Origin: Azospirillum sp. TSA2s
GTDB taxonomy: Bacteria > Pseudomonadota > Alphaproteobacteria > Azospirillales > Azospirillaceae
DNA: 64,000 bases
NCBI RefSeq assembly: GCF_004923315.1
Contig: NZ_CP039650.1
Coordinates: forward strand, 310,001 to 374,000
Direction: 5' to 3'
Shown: piece after piece, positions 52,777 through 62,959 of the stretch
How the letters are laid out: every line of letters starts with the position of its first letter
Position numbering within the stretch: the first letter of the stretch is position 1
The notes under the pieces: model-generated
Told to the model about the DNA's origin: nothing
Databases searched by the model: none
The model's input: only the letters and a program-made list of their open reading frames with translations
Translations under genes and position numbers: made by a program

Positions 52777-55293
52777 TCAGCCGCCGATCCTGGCCAGCCA
52801 TTCGTCCTCGGTCAGGATCTCGACGCCCAGTTCCTTGGCCTTGGCCGCCTTGCTGCCGGCGTCGGCTCCGGCGACCAGATAGTCGGTCTTGCCGGAGACG
52901 GAGCCCGCCACCTTAGCGCCCAGCGACTCGGCGCGCGCCTTCGCCTCCGACCGGGTCATCCGCTCAAGCGTGCCGGTGAAGACCACCGTCTTGCCGGCGA
53001 TGGGGGAGTTGCTGGCCTTCGGCACCTCGGCCTCCAGAACGGTCAGCCTCTCCATCAGTCCGTGGACGATGGCGAGGTTGCGCTCTTCGGCGAAGAAGCC
53101 GGCCAGTTCCTCCGCCGCGACCTCCCCCACATCGGGGGTGGCGACCAGATCGAGCCAGGGCTGACCCGGCGCCTGCCCGGCCGCGCGCTCCATCGCCGCC
53201 CGCCACTCGGCCAGCGTGCCGTAGCGTTCAGCGAGCGCCTGTGCCGCCGGCTTCTTGACGCCCTTGATTCCCAGCGAGGCGATGATCGTCTCCAGCCGAA
53301 GCGCATCGTTGCCGGCCCCATCTTTGCCAGCATAGAAATCCAGCTTCGCCCCACACTCCGGATAGGCGAACCAGCCGATGATGGCGTCGGCGGTGGCACG
53401 GCCGACGCCCTTCAGCTCGTGCAGGTCGCGCCAGTCCTGGCCGGGCATCGCCCGTTCCGCCGCCAGCATGCCGTCGACCCAGCCCTGCATGGTCTTGTAC
53501 TGCCGGGCCAGCGACTTGGCCGTCACCTCGCCGACATGGCGGATGCCGAGCGCGTAGATCACCCGGTGCAGGTCGATGCCGTTTCGGCGCTGCTCGATCG
53601 CCTTGAACAGGTTCTGGACCGACTTCTCCTTCCAGCCCGGCCGCCCGATCAGTTCGACACGGCCCTCCAGGGTGAAGATGTCAACCGGGGACTTGATGAA
53701 GCCCTCGTCCCAGAACTCCTCGATGATCTTCTCGCCCAGCCCTTCGATGTCGAAGGCGTCGCGCGAGACGAAATGGCGGAGTCGCTCCTTCGCCTGGGCC
53801 GCACAGATCAGGCCGCCGGTGCAGCGGCGCACCACCTCCCCGGCCTCGCGGATGGCGAGGCTGCCGCAGACCGGGCAGGTCTCCGGCGCGACATAGGGGA
53901 CGGAGTCGGCGGGGCGCTGGGACAGCACCACCTCCACCACCTGCGGAATGACGTCGCCGGCGCGTTGGACCACCACGAGGTCGCCGACGCGGATGTCCTT
54001 GCGGGCGATCTCGTCCTCGTTGTGCAGGGTGGCGCGGCTGACGACGACGCCACCGACGGTGATGTCCTCCAGTTCCGCCACCGGGGTCAGCGCACCGGTG
54101 CGGCCGACCTGGATGGTAATCGCCTTCAGCCGGGTCTGAGCCTGCTCGGCCGGGAACTTGTGGGCGATGGCCCAGCGCGGCGCCCGGCTGACGAAGCCAA
54201 GCCGCTGCTGGAGTTCCAGGCTGTCGACCTTGTAGACGACGCCGTCGATGTCGAAGGGCAAGCCAGCACGACGCCGGCCGATGCCCTCGTAATAGGCCAG
54301 CAGCTTGTCCTTGCCGTCGCACAGCTCCGCCGGCCGGTTCAGTTGGAAGCCCCAGCCCTTCAACCGCTCGCGGATGCCCCATTGGGTCTCGGCAATCGGC
54401 TCGGACACCTCGCCCAGCGCATATCCGAAGAATCGCAACTTACGCTCTTTTGTAACTCTTGCATCAAGTTGGCGGAGAGAGCCAGCTGCAGCATTCCGTG
54501 GATTCGCGAATATTGCCTCGCCCTTCAAAGCCCTAGCTTTATTCAAAATCTTAAAATCATTCCGATTCATATAAATCTCACCCCTCACCTCCAATACCCT
54601 CGGAAACTTTGGATGGGAACCTCTTATAAGCCGAACCGACTTTAAGGAGCGTTTCTTAGACTTCAGGTCTAAAGTTTTCGCCCTCACATTTATGCGTCTA
54701 CGACGAACGCACACCCTTTTGGCTCTAAAAGGCTGCCATGGCGAAATAATCAGATGTTTTGGCACATCGCGAATAGTGCATACATTTACTGTAACATTTT
54801 CCCCTTCAACCCCATCCCCACGTGTTGCAGCAAGTACAAGCCTGCCCCATTCATACCGCAATGAGCACGATAGACCATCAATCTTTGGCTCAGCAACGAA
54901 CCTCAGCGGAACAACCCGACTGAGCCCGAGAAAATTGCGAAGTCTCTCCTCGAAATCGGAAATATCCTCATTGGAAAATCCATTTGAGAGTGAAAGCATT
55001 GGAACAGCATGGCGGACCTTTCCAAATCCCACATCGGGCGCAGAACCAACCCGTAATGATGGGGAATCAGAACGCTTGAATTGAGGATAACGTTCCTCAA
55101 TTTTTTTATTTCTAATAACTAGCTTGTCGTATTCAGCATCCGTTATTTCTGGCTGACTTAGTTGATGATACAGCACATCATGATGTGCAATTTCTTTTGC
55201 CAACGCAGCAAGCTCGGCCTGCGCCTGCTCAGCCGTAAGCACCTCAACAGGTACTTCTCGGATAACAACTGGCGTGTCGAACAAATCCTGCAT
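52777..55293 (-). CDS. ligA: NAD-dependent DNA ligase, mosaic gene
   Basis: An 838-residue LigA that seals nicks in replication and repair. Domains in order: Ia (1-75), adenylation with K137 in EPKIDG, OB fold, four-Cys zinc finger (CPVC...RRCTGGLIC), helix-hairpin-helix region and a C-terminal BRCT (about 760-838). Two oddities: DNA from about 54421 to the start (and to ~55440 upstream) is AT-rich (21 G/C in 60 at 54541-54600) while the rest is GC-rich (44 in 60 at 53101-53160); and residues ~184-230 are an extra Lys/Arg-rich stretch between VPKHLI and VLEVRGEIY. Length also exceeds the usual ~670-700. Reading frame is intact. ATG 55293 follows GGTGAG. Confidence 0.94.
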   Translation of the reverse strand: MQDLFDTPVVIREVPVEVLTAEQAQAELAALAKEIAHHDVLYHQLSQPEITDAEYDKLVIRNKKIEERYPQFKRSDSPSLRVGSAPDVGFGKVRHAVPMLSLSNGFSNEDISDFEERLRNFLGLSRVVPLRFVAEPKIDGLSCSLRYEWGRLVLAATRGDGVEGENVTVNVCTIRDVPKHLIISPWQPFRAKRVCVRRRRINVRAKTLDLKSKKRSLKSVRLIRGSHPKFPRVLEVRGEIYMNRNDFKILNKARALKGEAIFANPRNAAAGSLRQLDARVTKERKLRFFGYALGEVSEPIAETQWGIRERLKGWGFQLNRPAELCDGKDKLLAYYEGIGRRRAGLPFDIDGVVYKVDSLELQQRLGFVSRAPRWAIAHKFPAEQAQTRLKAITIQVGRTGALTPVAELEDITVGGVVVSRATLHNEDEIARKDIRVGDLVVVQRAGDVIPQVVEVVLSQRPADSVPYVAPETCPVCGSLAIREAGEVVRRCTGGLICAAQAKERLRHFVSRDAFDIEGLGEKIIEEFWDEGFIKSPVDIFTLEGRVELIGRPGWKEKSVQNLFKAIEQRRNGIDLHRVIYALGIRHVGEVTAKSLARQYKTMQGWVDGMLAAERAMPGQDWRDLHELKGVGRATADAIIGWFAYPECGAKLDFYAGKDGAGNDALRLETIIASLGIKGVKKPAAQALAERYGTLAEWRAAMERAAGQAPGQPWLDLVATPDVGEVAAEELAGFFAEERNLAIVHGLMERLTVLEAEVPKASNSPIAGKTVVFTGTLERMTRSEAKARAESLGAKVAGSVSGKTDYLVAGADAGSKAAKAKELGVEILTEDEWLARIGG

Positions 55294-55453
55294 GGGACAT
55301 CTCACCAAATTTTTAAGTTCGATTGCACGAGCGGCTCAACAACCATAATACCTACTACCAAGCAAATGAAGTCTGACGCACGGCCCCAACAGTGCCACAC
55401 CCCCAAAAGTCCCTATATACTGACGGGCACACCCTTCGGAGTCCGCTGGCCTG

Positions 55454-55972
55454 ATGAGCAAAGCCTATCTGCCGGACCTGCGCATCGACGACCGCATGAT
55501 CGTCGCCGCCGCGCTGGACCGCATCCTCTACGACGACCCCGACCATTTCGCGGCCGAGGACGCGCGCACCGTGCGCCGGCTGATCCCGCACAGCCGCTCC
55601 GCATGGCTGCGGTTGGGCTTCCGCGCCGAGCGGCAGGGGCCGTCGATGAAGGGCGAGGCCGCCGGGATCGGCGATGTGCGGATGGAGGGCGACAAGAAGG
55701 TGGTGGAGGGCAGCGTCGGCGAATCGGCGACCTGGCGCTGCGGCCAGTACAAGATCACCAACCACGGCAGCGACCTGGAAATCTGGCAGGTGATGAGCGA
55801 CGAATACGCGCCCGAGCCCAAGGGCGCCCGGCTGGAGTTCGACGAGAAGGGCGAGCCGGAACGGCTGACCTTCTTCCAGCCGCGGGATATCGAACTGCGG
55901 ATACCCTTCACCAGCCTCGCCGTCGGCGTGCGGCTGGGCGGCTGGCAGCCTTGGAAGCTGGTGGCAAGCTAG
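55454..55972 (+). CDS. Hypothetical 172-aa protein
   Basis: A 172-residue soluble protein, no signal peptide or membrane helix, with alternating charged and aromatic segments suggesting a beta-rich C-terminal half (ATWRCGQYKITNHGSDLEIWQVMSDEYAPEPKGARLEFDEKGEPERLTFF). I recognise no family. GC composition is normal for the window, resuming right after the AT-rich ligA patch. It is divergent from ligA and convergent with guaB, with a palindromic repeat after its stop. Good codon bias and length argue it is real. Confidence 0.7.
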   Translation: MSKAYLPDLRIDDRMIVAAALDRILYDDPDHFAAEDARTVRRLIPHSRSAWLRLGFRAERQGPSMKGEAAGIGDVRMEGDKKVVEGSVGESATWRCGQYKITNHGSDLEIWQVMSDEYAPEPKGARLEFDEKGEPERLTFFQPRDIELRIPFTSLAVGVRLGGWQPWKLVAS

Positions 55973-55973
55973 C

Positions 55974-56020
55974 CCCCCACCTAACCCCTCCCCGCTGGGC
56001 GGGGGAGGGTTAGGTGGGGG
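55974..56020. repeat. Palindromic repeat, copy 2 (single hairpin)
   Basis: Arms beginning CCCCCACCTAACCC and ending GGGTTAGGTGGGGG enclose CTCCCC/GGGGGAG and a short loop. It equals one hairpin of the composite element at 19039-19144, lacking the linker. It sits between two convergent stops. Confidence 0.75.
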
Positions 56021-56057
56021 CGTTCGGTAGCCGACGCCCCCAAAACTACCTACGACC

Positions 56058-57536
<1,479 letters not shown>

Positions 57537-57568
57537 GTGTGAATCTCCCGGAAGATAAACGTGGCGCA

Positions 57569-57596
57569 CTTATACACAAGACCATGGGCTTGTGAA
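57569..57596 (-). promoter_or_regulatory. Probable guaB promoter
   Basis: On the minus strand TTCACA (57591-57596), a 16-nt spacer and TATAAG (57569-57574). Weak -35, good -10; lies ~33 bp upstream of the guaB ATG, after a hairpin that may end rlmE transcription. Confidence 0.45.
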
Positions 57597-57640
57597 CCCG
57601 TGCGCACACAGCATCTGTCATGCAAGTGCGAAAAGAGGTC

Positions 57641-57661
57641 CCCTCCCGCTTCGGAAGGGTG
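57641..57661 (-). terminator. Hairpin after rlmE
   Basis: On the minus strand CCCTTCC pairs with GGGAGGG (one G-U) over a 5-nt loop, followed by ACCTCTTTT. A modest terminator just past the rlmE stop. Confidence 0.5.
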
Positions 57662-57668
57662 AAATGGT

Positions 57669-58376
57669 TCAGTCCTCGGCCTTGCCGCCGCGGAAGCCGG
57701 TGGCGACGACATAGGTCTCGGACGACTCCGCGCGGCTGGCCGGCGGCTTGGCGTGCTTGACCACGGCGAAGTCGCGCCGCAGCCGGTCGAGCAGCGAGCG
57801 CTCCGCCCCGCCCTGGAACAGCTTGGCGACGAAGGCGCCGCCGGGGGCCAGCACCTCCTCGGCGAAATCGTAAGCCGCCTCGGCCAGACCCATGATGCGC
57901 AGATGGTCGGTCTGCTGGTGCCCGGTGGTGGGGGCGGCCATATCGCTCAACACCAGATCGGCCGGGCCGCCCAGCGCCTCCTTCAACGCCTCGGCGGCGC
58001 CTTCCTCCAGGAAGTCGGCCTGCATGGTGGTGGCGCCGGGGACCGGGTCCATCGGCAGGATGTCCAGCCCGACGACCTTCCAGCCGTCCTTGGCGGTCTG
58101 CACCTTCTCCACCGCGATCTGCGTCCAGCCGCCGGGGGCGGCGCCGAGATCGACCACACGCTTGCCGGGGCCGAGCAGGCGGAACTTCTCGTCCAGCTGC
58201 AGCAGCTTGAAGGCGGCGCGCGAGCGGTAGCCGCGCTTGGTCGCCTCGGCCACATAGGGGTCGTTCAGGTGGCGCTCCAGCCAGCGCTTGGAGGATTCCG
58301 TGCGCTTGCCGGCGGTCTTCACACGGACCGTGGCACGGCGCCCGCCCGGGCGCGTCGACGGAGTCTTTTCGGTCAT
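57669..58376 (-). CDS. rlmE: 23S rRNA 2'-O-methyltransferase RlmE (FtsJ)
   Basis: A 235-residue enzyme methylating U2552 in 23S rRNA. The SAM loop is VVDLGAAPGGWTQIA; the K-D-K-E tetrad includes the Asp of LSDMAAP and the Lys of VAKLFQGG. The region SRAAFKLLQLDEKF is typical. A ~30-residue basic N-terminal tail is longer than in E. coli. The ATG at 58376 is chosen; an in-frame start 63 bp upstream is possible. Confidence 0.95.
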   Translation of the reverse strand: MTEKTPSTRPGGRRATVRVKTAGKRTESSKRWLERHLNDPYVAEATKRGYRSRAAFKLLQLDEKFRLLGPGKRVVDLGAAPGGWTQIAVEKVQTAKDGWKVVGLDILPMDPVPGATTMQADFLEEGAAEALKEALGGPADLVLSDMAAPTTGHQQTDHLRIMGLAEAAYDFAEEVLAPGGAFVAKLFQGGAERSLLDRLRRDFAVVKHAKPPASRAESSETYVVATGFRGGKAED

Positions 58377-58461
58377 GATCGCTGCAGTTCCTCGGTCATC
58401 CGGCGCAGGCGGGGAGCCTTTCCCCTCCTGTCCAATCATCTATCCGGTCGCATCGACCGGT

Positions 58462-59484
58462 TTATTCGCCGGCGGCCCCGATCAGGTCCACCAGAATTCC
58501 TTCGCGCAAGCCGCGGTCGGCGATGCGCAGCCGCTCCACCGGCCAGACGTCGCACAGCGCGTCCAGAACGGCGCAGCCGGCGACCACCAGATCGGCGCGG
58601 TCCTGGCCGATGCAGGGATGGCGGGCGCGGCCGTCGAAATCCTGGGCGACCAGATGGTCGATCACCGCGCGGGCATGGTCCACCCGCAGATAGCTGCCGT
58701 CCACCGCCCGCCGGTCATAACGGCAGAGCCCCAGATGCACGCCGGCCAGCGTCGTCACCGTGCCGGAGGTGCCGAGCATCTGCACCTTGCCGGCGGCGAT
58801 GCGGCTCTGGATACGGTTGCGCGCCTCGAACGGCGCTATGGCGTCGGCCACCGCCTCCACCATCTGGGTGTAGTTGACGCGGGTGACGTCGGGGCCGCCA
58901 TATTCCTCGGTCAGCCCGATGACGCCGCAGCGGATCGAGGTCTGGTCGAGCAGGCGCGGCGCCCTGCCCTTCTCCACCTGCAGCCACATCAGCTCGGTGG
59001 AGCCGCCGCCGATGTCGAAGACGATGGCATAGGGATGGGTCGGCTCCAGCAGCGCGGCGCAGCCGGCCAGCGCCAGCCGCCCTTCCTCCTGGCTGGAGAT
59101 GATTTCGAGCGGGATGCCGGTCTCGCGCTCCACCGCCTCGACGAAGGCGGCGCCGTTGGCGGCGCGGCGGCAGGCCTCGGTCCCGACCGCGCGCACGGCG
59201 GTCACGCCCCGGCGCTCGATCTTTGAGCCGCAGACGCGAAGCGCCGCAATGGTGCGTTCCATCGCCGGCTCCGACAGGTGGTCGTTGCGGCTCAGACCCT
59301 CGCCCAATCGGACGATGCGGGAAAAGGCGTCGATGACGCGGAAGCCACCCGGCGCCGATTTGGCGATCAGCAGGCGGCAATTGTTGGTGCCGAGGTCCAG
59401 CGCGGCGAAGACCGGGCGCACCAGCGCCGACGAACGCAACCGTCCGGTGTCGTTCTGCCGTTCGCTTTGCACCTGTAGATCCAC
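58462..59484 (-). CDS. Ppx/GppA-family phosphatase
   Basis: A 340-residue member of the exopolyphosphatase/guanosine pentaphosphatase family. The ASKHA fold motifs are ALDLGTNNCRLLI and VFDIGGGSTELMW; EEGRLALAG and GTSGTVTTLAGVHLGL are also conserved. It lacks the extra C-terminal domains of E. coli Ppx (513 aa), matching the short alphaproteobacterial form. Substrate may be polyphosphate or pppGpp. The start is GTG 59484 after GGGGACGG. First of the row ppx-rlmE-guaB. Confidence 0.92.
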   Translation of the reverse strand: MDLQVQSERQNDTGRLRSSALVRPVFAALDLGTNNCRLLIAKSAPGGFRVIDAFSRIVRLGEGLSRNDHLSEPAMERTIAALRVCGSKIERRGVTAVRAVGTEACRRAANGAAFVEAVERETGIPLEIISSQEEGRLALAGCAALLEPTHPYAIVFDIGGGSTELMWLQVEKGRAPRLLDQTSIRCGVIGLTEEYGGPDVTRVNYTQMVEAVADAIAPFEARNRIQSRIAAGKVQMLGTSGTVTTLAGVHLGLCRYDRRAVDGSYLRVDHARAVIDHLVAQDFDGRARHPCIGQDRADLVVAGCAVLDALCDVWPVERLRIADRGLREGILVDLIGAAGE

Positions 59485-59617
59485 GTACCGTCCCCGCCGT
59501 GCCTAAAGAGCGGAGTGTAACCCGGATCGCTGTCCGGCGGGAACCCTTCTCGACTCGGTTTCCGCCGGCGGCGACCCGCAGGTCACATCTGCGCCAATCA
59601 CTTGGCTTTCACAAATC

Positions 59618-60841
59618 TCACTTGGCCTTCACGAAGGGACAGGTGCTGGACTCGATCGGCAGGAAGGCCTCCGATGCAGGGATGCTGCGGACCTGCTTGT
59701 AATAGTCCCACGGCGCCTTGCTCTCCGCCGGGGTCTTCACCTGATACAACTCCAGATCGTACAGCACGCGACCGTCCTTACGGATGCTGCCGGGGGTGCC
59801 GAAATAATCGGTCGGCATCGCCTTCATCGCAGCGGTGACCGCCTCGGCATCGGTGGTGCCCGCGGCCTTGACGCCCTTCAGCCAATGCAGGGTGGCGAGG
59901 TAGGTATTGGCCTGCTCCTTGGTCGGCATCTTGCCGTGACGGTCGAAGAAGCGCTTCGCCCAGGCCCGGGTCTGGTCGTTCTTGTCCCAATAGAAGCCGC
60001 TGGTGACGTACAGCCCCTTGGCGAGGTCGAGACCCAGCGAGTGGATGTCGGTGATGAAGACGATGTAGCCGACCAGCCGCTGGCCGGACTGGGTCAGCCC
60101 GAACTCGCCCGCCTGCTTGATGGTGCCGATTGTCTCCGCGCCGACATTGGCGAGCGCCACCACCTTGGCGCCGCTGCCCTGGGCGCTGAGCAGGTAGGAG
60201 CCGAAATCGCTGGTGCCCATCGGGTGACGCACGCCGCCGACCACGGTGCCGCCGGCCTGTTTGATCGCCTCGGTCGCCGCCTTCTCCATGGCGGAGCCGA
60301 AGGCGAAATCGGCGGTGATGAAGTACCAGCTGGTGCCGCCCGACTGCACCACCGCCTTGGTGGTGCCGACCGCCAGCGACGCGGTATCGTCGGCCCAATG
60401 GATGCTGTAGGGCGAGCACTGGGCGTTGGTCAGCTCGGTCGTCGTCGCGGCGCTGATCATCAGCACCTTTTTCTTCTCGCGCGCGACCGCCTGCACCGCC
60501 AGCGCGACCGAGGAGACCGGGATGTCGGTCACCATGTCGACGCCTTCGCGGTCGAACCAGCTGCGCACGATGTTGGACGCCACGTCCGGCTTGTTCTGCA
60601 TGTCGGCGGACAGCACCTCCACCGGCCGGCCGAGCACGCTGCCGCCGAAATCCTCCACCGCCATCCGGGTGGCGAGCACCGCGCCCGTCCCGCCGATGTC
60701 AGACGCGAAGCCCGCCTCATCCGCCAGCACGCCGATGCGCACCGGCTGGGTGGTCTGCGCCTGTGCGGAATGTGCCGCCGCTGACAACGCCGTCGTGGCA
60801 AGCAAGGCCGCCAGTGTGAAAGGCCTTAGAAAACGCCCCAT
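59618..60841 (-). CDS. ABC transporter substrate-binding protein, branched-chain amino acid type
   Basis: A 407-residue periplasmic protein of type I fold (LivJ/LivK-like, peripla_BP_6). The signal peptide MGRFLRPFTLAALLATTALSAAAHSAQA is clear. The mature part opens VRIGVLADEAGFASDIGG and contains DMQNKPDVA, SWYFITADFAFG and GSDFGSYLL-like ligand-loop segments. The ligand is uncertain; such alphaproteobacterial orphans bind amino acids, aromatic acids or amides. No permease or ATPase genes are adjacent. GGGGAGG precedes the ATG at 60841. A 565-bp gene-free region lies upstream. Confidence 0.9.
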   Translation of the reverse strand: MGRFLRPFTLAALLATTALSAAAHSAQAQTTQPVRIGVLADEAGFASDIGGTGAVLATRMAVEDFGGSVLGRPVEVLSADMQNKPDVASNIVRSWFDREGVDMVTDIPVSSVALAVQAVAREKKKVLMISAATTTELTNAQCSPYSIHWADDTASLAVGTTKAVVQSGGTSWYFITADFAFGSAMEKAATEAIKQAGGTVVGGVRHPMGTSDFGSYLLSAQGSGAKVVALANVGAETIGTIKQAGEFGLTQSGQRLVGYIVFITDIHSLGLDLAKGLYVTSGFYWDKNDQTRAWAKRFFDRHGKMPTKEQANTYLATLHWLKGVKAAGTTDAEAVTAAMKAMPTDYFGTPGSIRKDGRVLYDLELYQVKTPAESKAPWDYYKQVRSIPASEAFLPIESSTCPFVKAK

Positions 60842-61015
60842 GCGATCCTCCCCATCCCCGATTTTGCGTAACGGGTGCGTGCGCCGGGCTGCGACGTCCT
60901 GCCGCACCGTTCCTGTCCGTGGATAGCGGGATTTGGTTTCAGGCGCAAACAGTATCGTTTGCAACGTATTGCCCGGAACCTTGCGAACCTCGCATCGGAA
61001 GAGTCCGCGCAAAAC

Positions 61016-61049
61016 AAAAGCCCTCGCTCCGAACTGGGGCGAGGGCTTT
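61016..61049 (-). terminator. Orphan intrinsic terminator, minus strand
   Basis: GCCCTCGC (61020-61027) pairs with GCGAGGGC (61039-61046). On the minus strand the stem is followed by TTTTGTTTT, a good U tract; on the plus strand only TTT. There is no annotated minus-strand gene upstream, which makes it an orphan; it lies ~175 nt before the binding-protein ATG. Confidence 0.75.
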
Positions 61050-61107
61050 CGCATCGGGCATCAACGGCCCAAATGGTGTCGCCAATCAGGCGAGATAAAA
61101 CTGAGCT

Positions 61108-61133
61108 ATATCGGCCGAACAGTTCGGCAATAT
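61108..61133. repeat. Interrupted palindrome
   Basis: GCCGAAC-A-GTTCGGC (61114-61128), a 15-bp perfect palindrome, extended outward by ATAT at 61108-61111 and 61130-61133. It may be an operator or an RNA hairpin in the gene-free region. Confidence 0.55.
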
Positions 61134-61406
61134 CACGTAAGCGCCGGTGGAGTCATGATCTTACTCACCCTCCCTGGTATCGGTCTCTACTGTTCCGCCC
61201 AAGCCATCTGCTTGAACGGTAAGGCGTTTCCGATGCTCGCTCACTTCACCTCGGTGTCGATTACTGTAAGACGAAGCCTGCTCCCCTTTCACAGAGCTGT
61301 CAAGAAAATCGCATGCTGCGGCGCAGTATCATTTTGGGAGGTTCGATCGCCCGTCCAATCGGGGGAGGGCTGGCCTTTTGCCGGGGCCGAACCCACCTTG
61401 TGGGGC

Positions 61407-62753
61407 ATGCCGGAACACGATGAGAACACATGGGGCGGGCGGGTCGCGCGATATGCGCGGGTCGGCACCGCCGTTGGCGGGCTGGCCGCGCGGCTGGCGG
61501 GCGAGCGCGTGCTGGGAATCCGCGTGGAGCGGGAACGCCACGCGGCGGAACTGCGGGCGGCGCTCGGCGGGCTGAAAGGGCCGCTGATGAAGGTGGCACA
61601 GATCCTGTCCACCATCCCCGACGCCCTGCCGAAGGAATACACCCAGGAACTGGCCCAGCTACAGGCCGACGCGCCGTCGATGGGCTGGCCCTTCGTCAAG
61701 CGGCGGATGGCGAGCGAGCTTGGTCCCAACTGGCAGTCGCGGTTCCGCAGCTTCGAGCACACGGCCGCCGCCGCCGCCTCGCTGGGGCAGGTCCACAAGG
61801 CCGTCGGACCGGACGGGCGGGAGCTGGCCTGCAAGCTGCAATATCCCGACATGGCCTCGGCGGTGGAGGCCGACCTGCGGCAGTTGGGCCTGATCTTCGC
61901 GATCTTCGAGCGGACCGACAGCGCCATCTCCACCCGCCAGATCCAGAAGGAGATCGGCGCCCGCCTGCGCGAGGAGCTGGATTACGAACGCGAGGCCAAA
62001 CACGCCCGACTCTATCAGTCGATGCTGGCCGGCACACAGGGCGTCCATGTGCCGGACGTGGTGCCGGAGCTGTCGAGCAAACGGCTGCTGACCATGGGCT
62101 GGGTGCATGGCCGCAAGATCCTGGAGTTCGTCGCCGAGCATCCGGAGGCCCGCGACGAGTTGGCGATGAACATGTTCCGCGCCTGGTACGTGCCCTTCTA
62201 CAATTACGGCGTCATCCACGGCGACCCGCATCTGGGCAACTACACGGTCCGGCCCGACCGCTCGATCAATCTGCTGGATTTCGGCTGTATCCGCGTCTTC
62301 AAGCCCAGCTTCGTCAAGGGCGTGATCGACCTCTACAACGCGCTGCGCACCGAGAACCGCGAGCAGGCGGTGGAGGCCTACCGCACCTGGGGCTTCGTCA
62401 ACCCGTCGAACGAACTGGTCGACGTGCTGAACATCTGGGCGCGCTTTGTCTACGCTCCGATCATGGAGGACCGCCAGCGCAAGATCGAGGAGACCAATGG
62501 CGGCCATTACGGGCGCGAGACAGCCGGCAAGGTCCATGCGGAGTTGCGCCGCGTCGGCGGCGTCGAGATCCCACGCGAGTTCGTCTTCATGGACCGCACC
62601 GCGGTGGGGCTGGGTTCGGTCTTCCTGCATCTGAAGGCGGAGCTGAACTGGTACCAGATGTTCCAGGGGCTGATCCGCGACTTCGATGTCGACGTGCTGG
62701 CGGCGCGGCAAAGCGCGGCGCTGGCGGCGCAGGGGTTGCCGCAGGCGGAGTGA
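61407..62753 (+). CDS. ABC1/UbiB-family atypical kinase
   Basis: A 448-residue ADCK/UbiB-like protein. Family features: the KxxQ-type motif in KGPLMKVAQILS, the Ala-rich nucleotide loop AAAAASLGQVHKA, the ELDYEREA acidic motif, HGDPHLGNY (catalytic) and LLDFGCIRVF (metal). No membrane helices at the C-terminus, unlike UbiB itself, so it belongs to the soluble ABC1 branch linked to quinone or lipid metabolism. The start at 61407 begins the plausible coding region; the open frame continues upstream by 158 codons through DNA that looks non-coding. Confidence 0.88.
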   Translation: MPEHDENTWGGRVARYARVGTAVGGLAARLAGERVLGIRVERERHAAELRAALGGLKGPLMKVAQILSTIPDALPKEYTQELAQLQADAPSMGWPFVKRRMASELGPNWQSRFRSFEHTAAAAASLGQVHKAVGPDGRELACKLQYPDMASAVEADLRQLGLIFAIFERTDSAISTRQIQKEIGARLREELDYEREAKHARLYQSMLAGTQGVHVPDVVPELSSKRLLTMGWVHGRKILEFVAEHPEARDELAMNMFRAWYVPFYNYGVIHGDPHLGNYTVRPDRSINLLDFGCIRVFKPSFVKGVIDLYNALRTENREQAVEAYRTWGFVNPSNELVDVLNIWARFVYAPIMEDRQRKIEETNGGHYGRETAGKVHAELRRVGGVEIPREFVFMDRTAVGLGSVFLHLKAELNWYQMFQGLIRDFDVDVLAARQSAALAAQGLPQAE

Positions 62754-62780
62754 GGGGCGCGGGTTCCTTGCCGCGTCAGA

Positions 62781-62884
62781 CCCCCACCTAACCTCCCCCA
62801 CTGGGTGGGGGAGGGACTTCCGCCGCTCTCCCAAGCAAGTACTCACCCCCTCCCCCGCCCAGCGGGGGAGGGTTGGGGTGGGGG
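62781..62884. repeat. Composite palindromic repeat, copy 3
   Basis: A 104-bp element, a close copy of that at 19039-19144 in the same orientation: outer inverted arms (CCCCCACCTAACC and GGTTGGGGTGGGGG), two hairpins and the linker with TCCGCCGC in common. It lies between two plus-strand genes. Confidence 0.75.
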
Positions 62885-62959
62885 TTCAACGTTGCAAGGC
62901 ACTCACCTCCCCAGACCCTTCCCATCCGCCCACCGTTCGGTCTATAGCTTGCCCCTCCC

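Larger units (their letters stand above)
60842..61406. other. 565-bp gene-free region with orphan terminator
   Basis: No convincing gene on either strand between the binding-protein gene and the ABC1 kinase gene. It holds an intrinsic terminator for the minus strand (61016-61049) and a 26-bp interrupted palindrome (61108-61133); the middle is AT-richer than the flanks. Candidate explanations are a small RNA, an attenuated leader of the binding-protein gene, or a decayed mobile sequence. Confidence 0.5.

Noticed and set aside
60933..61406. 158-codon N-terminal extension of the ABC1 kinase
   Set aside because: The stretch crosses a terminator and a palindrome, has no homology to ABC1 proteins, and the family core starts after 61407.
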